From Rhodococcus yunnanensis NBRC 103083 (GTDB lineage Bacteria; Actinomycetota; Actinomycetes; Mycobacteriales; Mycobacteriaceae), in assembly GCF_001895005.1 (NCBI RefSeq), contig NZ_BCXH01000001.1, positions 744,001 through 808,000 on the forward strand: a stretch of DNA of 64,000 nucleotides. Direction: 5' to 3'. The translations under genes were made by a program, and so were the position numbers. Every line of letters starts with the position of its first letter. Position 1 is the stretch's first letter. Below the pieces are notes generated by a model, which made no database searches, had not been told where the DNA came from, and worked only from the letters and a program-made list of their open reading frames with translations. Positions 50,044-60,902 of this stretch are shown piece by piece.

Positions 50044-50539
50044 ATTTCTCGGTCCGATAGCAGGATTCGGTGTCACGTTCGCAACGATGTTCAAGAAGCC
50101 GGTCACCGAGTTCTATCCCGAAGAGAAAGCGCCGACGGCCCAGCGCTACCACGGACGTCACCAGCTGAACCGTTATGCCGACGGCTTGGAGAAGTGCATC
50201 GGATGCGAGTTGTGTGCGTGGGCGTGCCCGGCCGATGCAATCTACGTCGAGGGTGCCGACAACACAGAGGAGGAACGGTATTCGCCCGGAGAACGGTACG
50301 GGCAGGTCTACCAGATCAACTACCTTCGCTGCATCGGCTGCGGCCTGTGCATCGAGGCCTGTCCGACGCGTGCGCTGACCATGACGAACGACTACGAGCT
50401 TGCCGACGACAACCGCGCCGACCTCATCTACGAGAAGGACCGGTTACTGGCACCGCTGCAACCCGGCGTGGAACCGGCCCCACATCCGATGACCGAGGGA
50501 GCTACCGCGGCGGACTACTACCGAGGAACGGTCCGGTGA
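50036..50539 (+). CDS. nuoI: NADH-quinone oxidoreductase subunit I
   Basis: The 167-residue ferredoxin-like subunit with clusters N6a and N6b. The two [4Fe-4S] motifs are [16 protein letters not shown] and [19 protein letters not shown] overlaps the end of nuoH; its stop overlaps the GTG of nuoJ (GTGA). Confidence 0.98.
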   Translation: MPEFLGPIAGFGVTFATMFKKPVTEFYPEEKAPTAQRYHGRHQLNRYADGLEKCIGCELCAWACPADAIYVEGADNTEEERYSPGERYGQVYQINYLRCIGCGLCIEACPTRALTMTNDYELADDNRADLIYEKDRLLAPLQPGVEPAPHPMTEGATAADYYRGTVR

Positions 50540-51258
50540 CCACATCGACCGCCGAGGCCGTCCAGTTCTGGCTCCTCGGCGGGCTTGCCGTTCTCGGTGC
50601 GGTAGCGATGGTGTGCGCCACCAAAGCGGTCTATTCAGCTCTGTTCCTCGCCGTCACGATGATCATTCTCGCCGTCTTCTACATCGCGCAGGGTGCGTTG
50701 TTCCTGGGTGTCGTCCAGATCGTCGTTTATACCGGTGCGGTCATGATGCTGTTCCTGTTCGTGCTGATGCTCGTCGGTGTGGATTCGGCCGATTCGCTCA
50801 CCGAAACTCTGAAAGGACAGCGGCCTGCCGCCGTCGCCGCAGGACTCGGCTTCGGGCTCGTGGTGATCGGAGCAATCGGCAACGCCTCGGTGGAATCGGG
50901 CCGGCCTGACTTCGTCGGACTCGGCGCGGCCAACGCAGGCGGCAACGTGGAGGGTCTCGCGGAGCTGATCTTCATTCGATACCTGTGGGCGTTCGAACTC
51001 ACCGGCGCACTGTTGATCGTCGCCACGGTCGGCGCGATGATCCTCGCGCACCGTGAGCATTTCGAGGAACGAAAAGGTCAGCGTGCACTCTCCGAACAAC
51101 GCTTCAGGGACGGCACACACGTCACACCGATGCCGAGTCCTGGCGTGTATGCGCGGCACAACGCGGTCGACTGGCCCGCGCGGCTTCCCGACGGTTCGCT
51201 GTCGGAGCTCTCGGTCAATCCGATGCACCGAGGCCACCGGAAAGGCGACGAACTGTGA
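50536..51258 (+). CDS. nuoJ: NADH-quinone oxidoreductase subunit J
   Basis: The 240-residue ND6-type membrane subunit with five helices. It contains [20 protein letters not shown] then [20 protein letters not shown], the characteristic helix 3 segment, and a hydrophilic C-terminal tail. GTG start overlapping nuoI; stop overlaps the nuoK start. Confidence 0.96.
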   Translation: MTTSTAEAVQFWLLGGLAVLGAVAMVCATKAVYSALFLAVTMIILAVFYIAQGALFLGVVQIVVYTGAVMMLFLFVLMLVGVDSADSLTETLKGQRPAAVAAGLGFGLVVIGAIGNASVESGRPDFVGLGAANAGGNVEGLAELIFIRYLWAFELTGALLIVATVGAMILAHREHFEERKGQRALSEQRFRDGTHVTPMPSPGVYARHNAVDWPARLPDGSLSELSVNPMHRGHRKGDEL

Positions 51259-51554
51259 ACCCGGAGAACTACCTCTATCTGTCGGTACTGCTGTTCTCGA
51301 TCGGGGCCGCGGGAGTTCTTCTGCGCCGCAATGCGATCGTGGTCTTCATGTGCATCGAGTTGATGCTCAACGCAGCGAATCTGGCATTCGTGACATTCGC
51401 GAGAATGCACGGAAATCTGGAGGGCCAGGTGTTCGCGTTCTTCACGATGGTCGTCGCGGCGGCCGAAGTGGTGGTCGGGCTCGCGATCATCATGACTATC
51501 TTCCGCACCCGGCGTTCGGCCTCGGTCGACGACGCAAACCTGCTGAAGAACTGA
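51255..51554 (+). CDS. nuoK: NADH-quinone oxidoreductase subunit K
   Basis: The 99-residue ND4L-type subunit, three helices. It has [20 protein letters not shown], with the conserved membrane Glu of CIELMLN, and [17 protein letters not shown] with the second conserved Glu. GTG start overlapping nuoJ. nuoL starts one base after the stop. Confidence 0.97.
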   Translation: MNPENYLYLSVLLFSIGAAGVLLRRNAIVVFMCIELMLNAANLAFVTFARMHGNLEGQVFAFFTMVVAAAEVVVGLAIIMTIFRTRRSASVDDANLLKN

Positions 51555-51555
51555 C

Positions 51556-53436
51556 GTGACCGCGCTCTGGATTCTCCCCGCGTTGCCCTTGGCCGGTGCT
51601 GCACTATTGCTGCTGGGCGGACGCGCAACGGACCGATGGGGCCATCTGCTGGGCACAGCGATGTCGACTCTTGCCTTTGTGTTCGCGGTGGTTCTGTTCG
51701 TGGACATGCTCGGCACACCCGCCGAGGATCGTGCAGTGTCCGACACCCTCTTCAGCTGGATACCGGTGGGAGAGCTGCAGGTGGACTTCGGCTTTCGGCT
51801 CGATCAGCTGTCGATGTGCTTCGTTCTGCTGATCACCGGAGTCGGCACACTCATCCACGTCTACGCCGTGGGATACATGGCCGAGGATCCGGACCGAAGA
51901 CGATTCTTCGCCTACCTCAACCTGTTTCTCGCCGCAATGCTGCTGTTGGTGACCGCCGACAACTTCCTCGGCCTCTATGTCGGATGGGAGGGCGTCGGTC
52001 TGGCGTCCTACTTGCTCATCGGCTTCTGGCAGTTCAAACCGTCGGCCGCGACGGCAGCGAAGAAGGCGTTCATCGTCAACCGTGTCGGCGACATCGGTCT
52101 GATGGTCGCGTTGATGATCATGTTCACCACTTTCGGGAGCGTGTCCTTTGCCGACGTGTTCGCCGGTTCGGACGCCGCATCGAACGGAACGCTCACCGCG
52201 CTCGGTTTCGTTCTACTGTTGGCGGCATGCGGCAAGTCCGCGCAAGTACCGCTGCAATCGTGGCTCGGCGACGCGATGGAGGGCCCGACACCCGTCTCTG
52301 CGCTGATCCATGCCGCCACGATGGTGACGGCGGGTGTGTACCTCATCGTCAGGTCGGGGCCGATTTTCGAATCCGCACCTGCCGCACAGACTGCCGTGGT
52401 GATCGTCGGCGGAGTGACATTGCTGTTCGGCGCGATCATCGGCTGCGCCAAGGACGACATCAAGAAAGCTCTGGCCGCATCGACGATGAGTCAGATCGGC
52501 TACATGTTCCTCGCCGCAGGTCTCGGCCCTGCGGGTTACACGTTCGCGATCATGCTGCTGCTGACACACGGCTTCTTCAAGGCAGGATTGTTCCTCGGTG
52601 CAGGCTCGATCATGCACGGAATGAACGACGAGGTGGACATGCGCAAGTTCGGAGCGTTGCGCACTGCGATGCCGATCACGTTCGTGACTTTCGGACTCGG
52701 ATATCTGGCCATCATCGGGATTCCACCGTTCTCCGGCTTCTTCGCCAAGGACAAGATCATCGAGGTCGCGTTCGGCGCGGGAGGACTTCACGGCACCGTG
52801 CTCGGCATTGTCACTCTCCTCGGTGCCGGTCTCACTGCGTTCTACATGACCCGCGTGATGCTCATGACCTTCTTCGGTGACGCTCGATGGGAACCCGAGG
52901 CGCATCCGCACGAATCCCCGCCGGTGATGACAGCGCCCATGATCGTCCTTGCCGTCGGATCGGTTGCTGCAGGCGCCCTGCTCACGCTCGGTGGTTCGCT
53001 GACGCACTGGCTCGAACCTGTAGTCGGTGAAGCCGATGAGGCTCATGTGATCCCCGCATGGGTCGTGACGGTGCTGGCACTCGGAGTCGTCGCAGCGGGA
53101 GTCACGCTCGCGTACGCGCGCTACGCACGCAAGCCCATTCCGTCCGCTGCGCCCCAGTCCGTCTCGGTGTTCACCACAGCCGCGCGAGTCGACCTCTACG
53201 GTGACGCACTGAACGAAGCCGCCCTGATGCGTCCTGGACAGCGATTGACTCGTGCGACCGCACGATTCGACGACGCCGCGATATCCGGGGCCACCCAGGC
53301 CGTCGGTGCAGGTGTATCGACATTGTCCTCGCGGATTCGGAACGTACAGACCGGCTACGTTCGTTCCTATGCGCTGACGATGTTGGCCGGAACGGCAGTT
53401 CTGGTCGCCATGATGGTGGCGGTGATGGTGTGGTGA
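51556..53436 (+). CDS. nuoL: NADH-quinone oxidoreductase subunit L
   Basis: The 626-residue ND5-type antiporter-like proton pump subunit, about 16 helices. It contains [20 protein letters not shown] with the conserved Glu and Lys-rich half-channel residues, and the long C-terminal lateral-helix region. GTG start one base after nuoK; stop overlaps the GTG of nuoM. Confidence 0.97.
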   Translation: MTALWILPALPLAGAALLLLGGRATDRWGHLLGTAMSTLAFVFAVVLFVDMLGTPAEDRAVSDTLFSWIPVGELQVDFGFRLDQLSMCFVLLITGVGTLIHVYAVGYMAEDPDRRRFFAYLNLFLAAMLLLVTADNFLGLYVGWEGVGLASYLLIGFWQFKPSAATAAKKAFIVNRVGDIGLMVALMIMFTTFGSVSFADVFAGSDAASNGTLTALGFVLLLAACGKSAQVPLQSWLGDAMEGPTPVSALIHAATMVTAGVYLIVRSGPIFESAPAAQTAVVIVGGVTLLFGAIIGCAKDDIKKALAASTMSQIGYMFLAAGLGPAGYTFAIMLLLTHGFFKAGLFLGAGSIMHGMNDEVDMRKFGALRTAMPITFVTFGLGYLAIIGIPPFSGFFAKDKIIEVAFGAGGLHGTVLGIVTLLGAGLTAFYMTRVMLMTFFGDARWEPEAHPHESPPVMTAPMIVLAVGSVAAGALLTLGGSLTHWLEPVVGEADEAHVIPAWVVTVLALGVVAAGVTLAYARYARKPIPSAAPQSVSVFTTAARVDLYGDALNEAALMRPGQRLTRATARFDDAAISGATQAVGAGVSTLSSRIRNVQTGYVRSYALTMLAGTAVLVAMMVAVMVW

Positions 53437-55007
53437 CGTCATTTCCCTGGCTGACGACCCTGTGGATCCTTCCGCTGATCGGGGCCGCAGCAGCCGTCCT
53501 TGCACCGAGGACTCGACCCGAGGTCGCCAAGGTCGCCGCGCTGACGACGTCACTTCTGACCCTTGCCGTGGCCGTTGTGCTCGCCATCCGTTTCGAACCC
53601 GGCGGTGAGAGCTTCCAGTTCATCGAATCACACTGGTGGATAGAGTCGTTCGGCGCCCGCTACGAGTTGGGCGTCGACGGCATCGCGTTGGTTCTCGTAC
53701 TGCTCACGACTGTCCTTCTTCCACTGTTGCTGGTGGCGGGATGGAACGACGTTCGGCCCGGTAAGTCCGCTCACGCCTATGTCGCATCGATTCTGATCGT
53801 CGAATCGATGGTCCTGATGTCGTTCTGCGCACTCGACGTGCTGTTGTTCTACGTGTTCTTCGAGGCCATGCTCATCCCGATGTATTTCCTCATCGGCGGA
53901 TTCGGTGGCAAGGGCAGGGCGGCCGCAGCCGTGAAATTCCTGTTGTACAACCTCGTCGGCGGACTGGTCATGTTGGCTGCCGTCGTCGGGCTCTACATCG
54001 TCACAGCACGATCCGACGCGTTCGACGGGGGCACGTTCGGATTCCGGGAGATCGCCGCGGCGGCGTCGGCAGGTGAGCTCGGAGTGAGCTCGTCGGTGCT
54101 CAATGCGCTCTTTGTCGGATTCATGTTCGCGTTCGCGGTGAAGGCACCACTGTGGCCTTTCCATTCGTGGCTGCCGGACGCCGCCGTCGAGTCGACGCCT
54201 GCAACGGCGGTACTCATGATGGCTGTTGTGGACAAGGTCGGCACCTTCGGGATGCTCAGATACTGCCTACACCTGTTCCCCGACTCGTCCAAGTACTTCG
54301 CGCCGGTGATCGTCACGCTGGCCGTGATCGGAATCGTCTACGGTGCAATCCTTGCCATCGCACAGACCGACGTCATGAGATTGATCGCGTACACCTCCAT
54401 CTCGCATTTCGGTTTCATCATCCTGGGGATTTTCGCGATGACGACACAGGGGCAGACAGGGTCCACGCTCTACATGGTCAATCACGGCATCTCGACGGCC
54501 GCACTCTTTCTCGTTGCGGGATTTCTCGTGTCGAGGCGAGGCACTCGGGTCATCGCGCACTATGGCGGAATTCAGAAAGTGGCGCCCGTCCTCGCAGGCA
54601 CTTTCCTGATCGCGGGACTGGCAACGCTGTCACTTCCGGGACTGGCGCCGTTCATCAGCGAATTCCTCGTTCTGATAGGGACGTTCGCTCGATACCATGT
54701 TGCCGCCGTCGTCGCGACCAGTGCTTTGGTGCTGTCGGCTGTCTATGTGCTCTGGCTCTACCAGCGCATCATGACCGGACCCCGATCGTCGGAGAACGAC
54801 GAGGTGAAGGATCTCGGCCCGCGCGAGCTGGCGGTGATGGCGCCGCTGATCGCGCTGCTGATAGTTCTCGGCGTCTACCCGAAACCGTTGTTGGACATAG
54901 TCTCCCCGACAGTCCGGACAACCATGACCGCGGTCGATCTCCAGGATCCACTTCCGGCCCAACCAGCGCAGGACGCCGAGGCGACCCAGGACGGAGGCCA
55001 CCGATGA
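53433..55007 (+). CDS. nuoM: NADH-quinone oxidoreductase subunit M
   Basis: The 524-residue ND4-type pump subunit. It has [20 protein letters not shown] with the conserved Glu, [20 protein letters not shown] and the C-terminal hydrophobic region. The second of two consecutive GTG codons (53433) is the likely start because it overlaps the nuoL stop. It overlaps nuoN by ATGA. Confidence 0.97.
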   Translation: MTSFPWLTTLWILPLIGAAAAVLAPRTRPEVAKVAALTTSLLTLAVAVVLAIRFEPGGESFQFIESHWWIESFGARYELGVDGIALVLVLLTTVLLPLLLVAGWNDVRPGKSAHAYVASILIVESMVLMSFCALDVLLFYVFFEAMLIPMYFLIGGFGGKGRAAAAVKFLLYNLVGGLVMLAAVVGLYIVTARSDAFDGGTFGFREIAAAASAGELGVSSSVLNALFVGFMFAFAVKAPLWPFHSWLPDAAVESTPATAVLMMAVVDKVGTFGMLRYCLHLFPDSSKYFAPVIVTLAVIGIVYGAILAIAQTDVMRLIAYTSISHFGFIILGIFAMTTQGQTGSTLYMVNHGISTAALFLVAGFLVSRRGTRVIAHYGGIQKVAPVLAGTFLIAGLATLSLPGLAPFISEFLVLIGTFARYHVAAVVATSALVLSAVYVLWLYQRIMTGPRSSENDEVKDLGPRELAVMAPLIALLIVLGVYPKPLLDIVSPTVRTTMTAVDLQDPLPAQPAQDAEATQDGGHR

Positions 55008-56578
55008 ACAATGGAATTCTCGACGCACCGAGCGTGGAGTACAGCCAACTGTCTCCGATGCTGATCGTCTTCGGCGTCGCGATACTGGGTGTTCTCGTCG
55101 AGGCCTTCATGCCGAGAGGTGCGCGCTACCGTACGCAGATGGTCCTTGCGCTGGGCGGCGCACTTGCCGCTTCGGTGGCGGTAGCAGTGCTGTGCGTGTC
55201 GTATGCCTCGTCGGATTCGACGGGTGTTCGCGCCGTCATGGGTTCGGTCGCGGTCGACGGCCCGACCTTGTTCCTGCAAGCGACGTTGCTGCTCGTTGCC
55301 ATACCCTCGATTCTGCTCGTGGGTGAGCGCAGACTCGAGCGCACGCGCGCGGACTCTTTTGCCCCGCAGGCATCGGCGGTACCTGGCAGTCTCGCCGAAC
55401 GCCAGGCTACCCATGCGGGCGCCGCACAGACCGAAGTGTTTCCGCTCACGATGTTCGCACTCGGCGGCCTGCTTCTGTTTCCTGCCTCCAACGACCTGCT
55501 CACCATGTTCGTGGCGCTCGAGGTCTTCTCACTGCCGCTCTACCTCTTGTGCAGCCTGGCTCGTCGCCGACGGTTGCTCTCGCAGGAAGCCGCGATGAAA
55601 TACTTTCTCCTGGGCGCCTATTCGTCCGCATTCTTTCTTTTCGGCACGGCGATGCTGTACGGGTACGCGGGGACGACGGAACTGGACGGAATCGGCGAGG
55701 CGCTCGGGCAGGGATCGGGCAGCACCGTGCTTGCCGTGCTCGGTACCGCGCTCGCCGGGGTCGGCCTGCTGTTCAAAGTCGGTGCTGTCCCGTTTCATTC
55801 GTGGATCCCCGACGTCTACCAGGGCGCGCCTACGCCCATCACCGCTTTCATGGCGGCAGCCACCAAGATCGCCGCGTTCGGTGCGATGCTGCGGCTGTTC
55901 TACGTCGCGCTGCCCGCACTGCAGGACGATTGGCGGCCCGCCCTGTGGGCGGTTGCTATCGCGACCATGCTGCTCGGTTCGGTACTCGCGGTAACGCAAA
56001 CCGATATCAAACGCATGCTCGCGTACTCGTCGATCACGCACACCGGCTTCATCCTCACCGGAATCATCGCTCTCGACGCCCAGGGTCTGTCGGCCACACT
56101 GTTCTACCTGTTCGTCTACGGCTTCAGTACGGTGGCGGCGTTCGCGGTGGTGACGATGGTGCGTGACGAGACGGGTGAGGTCGGCGACATATCTCGATGG
56201 GCCGGCATCGGCCGTAAGTCCCCGCTGTTGGCGTCGATGTTCGCCTTACTTCTACTTTCGTTTGCGGGAATACCGCTGACCAGTGGATTCATAGGTAAGT
56301 TCGCCGTCTTCCAGGCCGCCGCCGGGAGCGGAGCAGTCCCGCTCGTCGTCGTCGGCGTAGTCAGCAGCGCGATTGCCGCAGTCTTCTACGTGCGAGTGAT
56401 CGTGCTCATGTTCTTCGCCGACGCGAAAGTCGGTGACGACGGCCGACTTCCGGCCGTCGTCACACCGAGCTTCGCCACGCTTGCCGCCATCGGGTTCGGA
56501 GTCGTGTCGACCGTCGTGTTCGGGCTGTTTCCACAGCCCTTGTTGAACCTCGCCGACGCGGCACTACTACTCCGGTGA
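55004..56578 (+). CDS. nuoN: NADH-quinone oxidoreductase subunit N
   Basis: The 524-residue ND2-type pump subunit, last gene of the operon. It contains FVALEVFSLPLYLLCSLARR with the conserved Glu and GAVPFHSWIPDVYQGAPTPI, the signature loop. The stop codon is ten bases from that of the converging universal stress protein gene; no clear terminator is seen between them (only a five-base stem at 56572-56585). Confidence 0.97.
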   Translation: MNNGILDAPSVEYSQLSPMLIVFGVAILGVLVEAFMPRGARYRTQMVLALGGALAASVAVAVLCVSYASSDSTGVRAVMGSVAVDGPTLFLQATLLLVAIPSILLVGERRLERTRADSFAPQASAVPGSLAERQATHAGAAQTEVFPLTMFALGGLLLFPASNDLLTMFVALEVFSLPLYLLCSLARRRRLLSQEAAMKYFLLGAYSSAFFLFGTAMLYGYAGTTELDGIGEALGQGSGSTVLAVLGTALAGVGLLFKVGAVPFHSWIPDVYQGAPTPITAFMAAATKIAAFGAMLRLFYVALPALQDDWRPALWAVAIATMLLGSVLAVTQTDIKRMLAYSSITHTGFILTGIIALDAQGLSATLFYLFVYGFSTVAAFAVVTMVRDETGEVGDISRWAGIGRKSPLLASMFALLLLSFAGIPLTSGFIGKFAVFQAAAGSGAVPLVVVGVVSSAIAAVFYVRVIVLMFFADAKVGDDGRLPAVVTPSFATLAAIGFGVVSTVVFGLFPQPLLNLADAALLLR

Positions 56579-56588
56579 CAACCGGGGT

Positions 56589-56945
56589 CTACGGCGCCTT
56601 GACCGCCAGGACCGATACCGGTGACGTGAGGAGGAGCCGCTGACTCACGCTGCCCAGCAGGGCTTTTCCCACTCTACTTCTCTTCCTGATCCCGATCACG
56701 AGGCGCGTGACGTCGGGATACTCCTCGAGCTCGTCGAGGACTGCGGCGACCGGATCGCGGTCCTCACGTCCTGCTCGCTCGACGACGACTACCTTGCAGT
56801 CCTCGGGCAAGACCGTCAGGTCCAGCTTTCCGAGCGTCAGATTCACCGCTATCAGATCGGTGCTCAGCAACGCCGCCTCTTCGGCAGCGGCGGAGAGGGA
56901 GTAAATACCCTCGGGGCTGTCGGTTACTGCAACCAGAACTGACAT
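56589..56945 (-). CDS. Universal stress protein-like (UspA-type)
   Basis: A 118-residue UspA-like protein starting MSVLVAVTDSPEGIYSLSAA. The C-terminus RKRSRVGKALLGSVSQRLLL follows the nucleotide-binding pattern G-x2-G-x9-G(S/T). It is somewhat shorter than the usual 140 residues. It starts 29 bases after the sugar porter stop, so the two are probably co-transcribed. Confidence 0.85.
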   Translation of the reverse strand: MSVLVAVTDSPEGIYSLSAAAEEAALLSTDLIAVNLTLGKLDLTVLPEDCKVVVVERAGREDRDPVAAVLDELEEYPDVTRLVIGIRKRSRVGKALLGSVSQRLLLTSPVSVLAVKAP

Positions 56946-56974
56946 GTCACTACCTTTCTCGGATTGTCGAACCG

Positions 56975-58390
56975 CTACGAGTATTCCTTGCGGAACCGGT
57001 CTTCGAGTTCTTCGAGCGACTGGCCGCGTGTCTCGGGAACCTGAGTGACGATGAAAACCAGCGCGATCAGGCCGAGCACGACGAATATGAAGAACGTCGG
57101 TGCGATCCCAAGCGCCGACACGATCGGCGGAAAGAGAAGCGCAACAGCCGCATTGGCGATCCACAGCGCAAATACGCAGATCCCGATGGCGAAGCTTCGG
57201 ATCTTCAAGGGGAAGATTTCTGCGAGCATCAACCAGACGAGCGGTCCGATGCTGCCCTGCATGCAGAAGACGAAGAGCACGACGAAGACGAGGATGAAGT
57301 ACGCCTTGAGCGTGCCGTCCGGCAGAAGCAGCGCTGACAATCCGACGAGCAGATGGAATGTGGTGGTCAGTGCAAATCCGCCGATGAGCATCGTGCGTCG
57401 GTCGATCTTGTTCATCAGGTAGATGCCGACGGTGATGCCGAGAACACTGAACAGTCCGTTCAGTATGTTGGCCACGATCGCAGCATTGGCCGAGAATCCG
57501 GCATCCCCCAGCAGCTGGGTTCCGTAGTACATCACCGAGTTGATTCCGGTGAACTGTTGAAATACGCCGAGACCGACACCGATGTAGATCAGACGACGAA
57601 TCCATCGGACGGACAGGTCGGTCGCACCGCCCGTCTTGGACAGCTTTTCCTCTTCGGCGAGGCGATGGACCTCTGCCATCTCCGCCTCGGCGCGCTCGTC
57701 CGATCGGACCTGCTTCAACACTTCGAGGGCTTCGTCGTCGCGCCCCTGGAGCACGAGCCAACGTGGACTTTCGGGCATCCGGAGCATTCCGACGAACAGA
57801 ACGATGGCCGGCGCGACGGCGACGAGCAACATGAAGCGCCACACCGACGCGTGTTCACCCCATACGTTGAAGATGATCGCGTTGATGATGAAAGCCGCGA
57901 ACTGCCCACTGACGATCATCACCTCGTTGCGAGTGACGACACTGCCCCGTCGCTCCACCGGCGAGATCTCCGAGAGATACACCGGCACTGTCGCCGAGGC
58001 CCCACCGACGGCGAGACCGAGGACGAATCGAAAGACCGAAAGAGTTTCCCAGTTCGGCGCGAGTACACACCCGAGCGTGCCGACCATGAAGATGATCGCC
58101 AACAGCAGGATGTTGTGGCGTCGGCCGTACACATCCGACAACCGGCCACCGACGAGCGCCCCGATTGCTGCGCCGAAGATCAGGATGCTGACCACGAAGC
58201 CTTCGGTGAAGCTACTGAGCCCGAGATCCTCTTTCAACGGCTCCAGTGCGCCGTTGATGACGCCGGTGTCGTAGCCGAACAAGAGACCACCGAAGGTTGC
58301 GATCACCGCGATGATGCCGAGCCGATGGCTGTGTTTCCCTGCTGTGTCCGGCGGAAGAGCTATGCCGGCCGATCCGTTACTGCGGGTCAT
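56975..58390 (-). CDS. MFS sugar porter
   Basis: A 471-residue, 12-helix sugar/proton symporter. It has GGLLFGYDTGVINGALEPLK in helix 1, GGRLSDVYGRRHNIL in the loop after helix 2, LRMPESPRWLVLQGRDDEAL in the central loop, and PETRGQSLEELEDRF at the end, all hallmarks of the sugar-porter (XylE/GLUT) family. ATG start. It leads into the universal stress gene. The sugar is unknown. Confidence 0.9.
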   Translation of the reverse strand: MTRSNGSAGIALPPDTAGKHSHRLGIIAVIATFGGLLFGYDTGVINGALEPLKEDLGLSSFTEGFVVSILIFGAAIGALVGGRLSDVYGRRHNILLLAIIFMVGTLGCVLAPNWETLSVFRFVLGLAVGGASATVPVYLSEISPVERRGSVVTRNEVMIVSGQFAAFIINAIIFNVWGEHASVWRFMLLVAVAPAIVLFVGMLRMPESPRWLVLQGRDDEALEVLKQVRSDERAEAEMAEVHRLAEEEKLSKTGGATDLSVRWIRRLIYIGVGLGVFQQFTGINSVMYYGTQLLGDAGFSANAAIVANILNGLFSVLGITVGIYLMNKIDRRTMLIGGFALTTTFHLLVGLSALLLPDGTLKAYFILVFVVLFVFCMQGSIGPLVWLMLAEIFPLKIRSFAIGICVFALWIANAAVALLFPPIVSALGIAPTFFIFVVLGLIALVFIVTQVPETRGQSLEELEDRFRKEYS

Positions 58391-58684
58391 CTCGATCCCA
58401 TCTGGTCCACTGCCGATTTCCCTTGTACGTATGTCTTTACATATTCATAGTCGGCTGAGAACTGGATCACAAGCGCTTCATCGTCCCATACGCGTCACTG
58501 AATCGATACCACCAGCGGTTTCGTAGCCACCAGATCACCCGAGGATGTGCCGTGAAGGATCGACTGCGGCGACCATCGGGCCATCGGACCGTCACGGCCG
58601 TCGCCTTTCCGACCGCCCAGTCTCTTGTTCTGATTGAATACGTGCAATCGGGTCGGCGGGGACAGGGAGTACAGAGGTTCTTCG

Positions 58685-59797
58685 ATGGGTTCACTGCGTG
58701 CATGGTGGTCTCAACCGTCGGACTACGCCTGGACGGTCGGCTACACCCTTACGCACCCGATGCTGCGCGTAACACGCGTTCTCATCGGGTTCTACTGCTG
58801 GATGTACGGCGTCGCGTGCACGCTGGCACTGTTCACCCCGTTCGCCGCGAACATCGGTGCGGCGCAGTGGGTACTCGCCTTCATCGCCGCAACGACCATC
58901 GGTGTCGGATACCTGTGGATTCGAGGACCCTTCCCGTCGCTGACCTGGTCGCTCGCGTTCGTCGTCTACTCCGAGGTGGGTGTCGCGACCGTCCTGCTTC
59001 TGCTCGACGGGCCCACCGCCATTCTGCCGTGTGCAGCGCTCCTCGGCGTCACCGGAAACTATGTCGCCGCATTCCACAGCGCCAAGGTCTTCGTCGGACA
59101 TCAGCTCTGGGCGGTCGCGACGTGCGCCGTCCTCTACGTGCGCGCCGTGTCCGAGCCCGGTGCGTACTTCGCTCAGTACACCGGTTACCTCATCGTTCTG
59201 ATACTCGTCCTCGTATCGTCACCGGTCCTGACTCAGTCGTTCCTCATGTTCCTTCGGCAGGACGCCGCTGTCGCACACTTCGACCCGTTGACGGGTCTCC
59301 GCAACCGAAGAGGACTCGACGCTGCGGTGGCGGTGTTGAACGCCCCCGAACAGATCGGAGTGTCGGTCATCGTCGTGGACCTCGACAACTTCAAGTCGGT
59401 CAACGACAACTACGGGCACAGCTACGGCGACGACGTCCTGCGACGAACTGCGCAGACCATCGTGGCCGTCTTCCCGGCTCCTGCAGTCACCGCGCGCACC
59501 GGGGGTGAAGAATTCGTCGCAGTCGTCACCGGGTCGTTGCACGCCGCTGCAGCCGCGGCCGATCGGCTGAGAGCATCGATCCCCGCGTGCAATTCGGCCG
59601 GGCTCACCACGACCAGCATCGGAATTCATTTTCGCCCGATTCCGGTACGCGATCTGTCGACATCGCTCGATCGACTGCTCGATCGAGCGGATGCGGCGAT
59701 GTACGAGGCCAAACGACGCGGCGGAAACTCCGTCGTCATCGACGGGCCCGCGGACGACATGGGCCGGTGCCATCACGGTCCTGCCGATAGCTCATGA
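58685..59797 (+). CDS. Membrane-bound GGDEF-domain diguanylate cyclase
   Basis: A 370-residue protein with about six N-terminal membrane helices (residues 35-195) and a C-terminal GGDEF domain that makes c-di-GMP. The active-site motif GGEEF is at about residues 273-277 (TARTGGEEFVAVV) and the domain opening is HFDPLTGLRNRRGLDA. The residues just before GGEEF lack RxxD, so the inhibitory I-site appears missing. The ATG at 58685 follows AGAGG and is preferred to an upstream start at 58634. It overlaps the next small gene by ATGA. Confidence 0.88.
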   Translation: MGSLRAWWSQPSDYAWTVGYTLTHPMLRVTRVLIGFYCWMYGVACTLALFTPFAANIGAAQWVLAFIAATTIGVGYLWIRGPFPSLTWSLAFVVYSEVGVATVLLLLDGPTAILPCAALLGVTGNYVAAFHSAKVFVGHQLWAVATCAVLYVRAVSEPGAYFAQYTGYLIVLILVLVSSPVLTQSFLMFLRQDAAVAHFDPLTGLRNRRGLDAAVAVLNAPEQIGVSVIVVDLDNFKSVNDNYGHSYGDDVLRRTAQTIVAVFPAPAVTARTGGEEFVAVVTGSLHAAAAAADRLRASIPACNSAGLTTTSIGIHFRPIPVRDLSTSLDRLLDRADAAMYEAKRRGGNSVVIDGPADDMGRCHHGPADSS

Positions 59798-59994
59798 TGG
59801 AGCCCATGAGCTCGAACGATCTCTTCGGAGGACCCAGACGGCTACTGACGGTCGTAGCCGTGGTCGTCGTGGTGGCGCTACTCGCCGCGCTGGCAACTCT
59901 CGTCGTACGCCAGATTCTCGGGCCGCCCGAGGGCCCGTCGCCGTACGAGGGCACTCAATCGATGGTGGAGCACGGTCACCTTTCCCTGCTGTGA
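59794..59994 (+). CDS. Small single-helix membrane protein
   Basis: A 66-residue protein with one membrane helix (LTVVAVVVVVALLAALATLV) and a short soluble tail. Its ATG overlaps the stop of the GGDEF gene (ATGA), which argues for translation in the same operon; an alternative ATG is at 59806. Unknown function; it might anchor or modulate the cyclase. Confidence 0.65.
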   Translation: MMEPMSSNDLFGGPRRLLTVVAVVVVVALLAALATLVVRQILGPPEGPSPYEGTQSMVEHGHLSLL

Positions 59995-60012
59995 TCGTGC
60001 TAGAAACACTCG

Positions 60013-60780
60013 GTGAACCCTGCCCACCGACAACTGTCACACAACGGTCGATTCGACTGGGGACCGTCCGGCGCCGCGGCACTCGCACCGGCATCCGACG
60101 TCGCAGTGGTCGTCGATGTTCTCTCCTTCACCACCACGCTCTCGGTGGCGTTGGATCGAGGGACCCACGTGATCCCCTGGCACTCACGGGACGAGACCGC
60201 TCGCACCCTGGCGCGTAGCCAAGATGCGTCACTGGCCGTCGGGCGTTCGGTTGCGCGAGCGGGCGAGATCAGCCTGTCTCCGGCCACGCTGCGAATGGGT
60301 CAGGCTCCCGCCCGCCTCGTGCTTCCGTCACCGAACGGTTCGACCATCGCCTCGGCGCTGTCCACCGAGACGACCGTCTGTGTAGGCGCGAGCCTGCGAA
60401 ACGCCGCTGCGGTCGCGTCATGGATCTCGCACACGGTCGGACCGAACGCAGTGGTGTCGGTGGTCGCCGCCGGTGAACGCTGGCCGGACGGGGAACTGCG
60501 GCCTGCTGTGGAGGACTTGTGGGGCGCCGGCTACGTCCTCGCCGAATTGGCACTGCGTGATCCTGCACGCTCGTTCTCCCCCGAAGCCCGGGTCGCGATC
60601 GATGCGTGGACAGCGGTGTCGTCGGCCGTGCACGACCGTCTTCGCCAGTGTGCCTCCGGGCAGGAACTGATCGACATCGGCTTCGCTGCCGATGTCGACA
60701 TTGCCGCCGAGGTCGACGGCAGCCGAACAGTTCCAGTGCTTCGCAACGGTTGCTTCACGGACGAAGCGGTGTTGGCGTGA
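60013..60780 (+). CDS. ComB / 2-phosphosulfolactate phosphatase-family protein
   Basis: A 255-residue ComB-family protein starting at GTG. It has the family stretches DVAVVVDVLSFTTTLSVALD and RLVLPSPNGSTIASALS. ComB dephosphorylates 2-phosphosulfolactate in coenzyme M synthesis in archaea. In Actinobacteria, which do not make coenzyme M in this way as far as is known, the role is unclear. It lies 18 bases after the small membrane gene, in the same direction. Confidence 0.8.
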   Translation: MNPAHRQLSHNGRFDWGPSGAAALAPASDVAVVVDVLSFTTTLSVALDRGTHVIPWHSRDETARTLARSQDASLAVGRSVARAGEISLSPATLRMGQAPARLVLPSPNGSTIASALSTETTVCVGASLRNAAAVASWISHTVGPNAVVSVVAAGERWPDGELRPAVEDLWGAGYVLAELALRDPARSFSPEARVAIDAWTAVSSAVHDRLRQCASGQELIDIGFAADVDIAAEVDGSRTVPVLRNGCFTDEAVLA

Positions 60781-60902
60781 TGTGACGCACGCCATACAGT
60801 GGCCTGTCTCATCTCGGCCACGAGCTGGGCAAACCCGGCCAGGGGGCCTACAAGCATGTCCGTTATTTGGTTCTTGCCACCCCGATCACGGATCATACGA
60901 GC

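Noticed and set aside
56572..56585. Five-base stem with four-base loop between nuoN and the universal stress gene
   Set aside because: Too short to support a terminator call; pairs of this size are frequent by chance in GC-rich DNA.
60799..60821. GTGGCC ... GGCCAC stem after the ComB-family gene
   Set aside because: Six-base stem with 11-base loop, no further support as a terminator or leader element.
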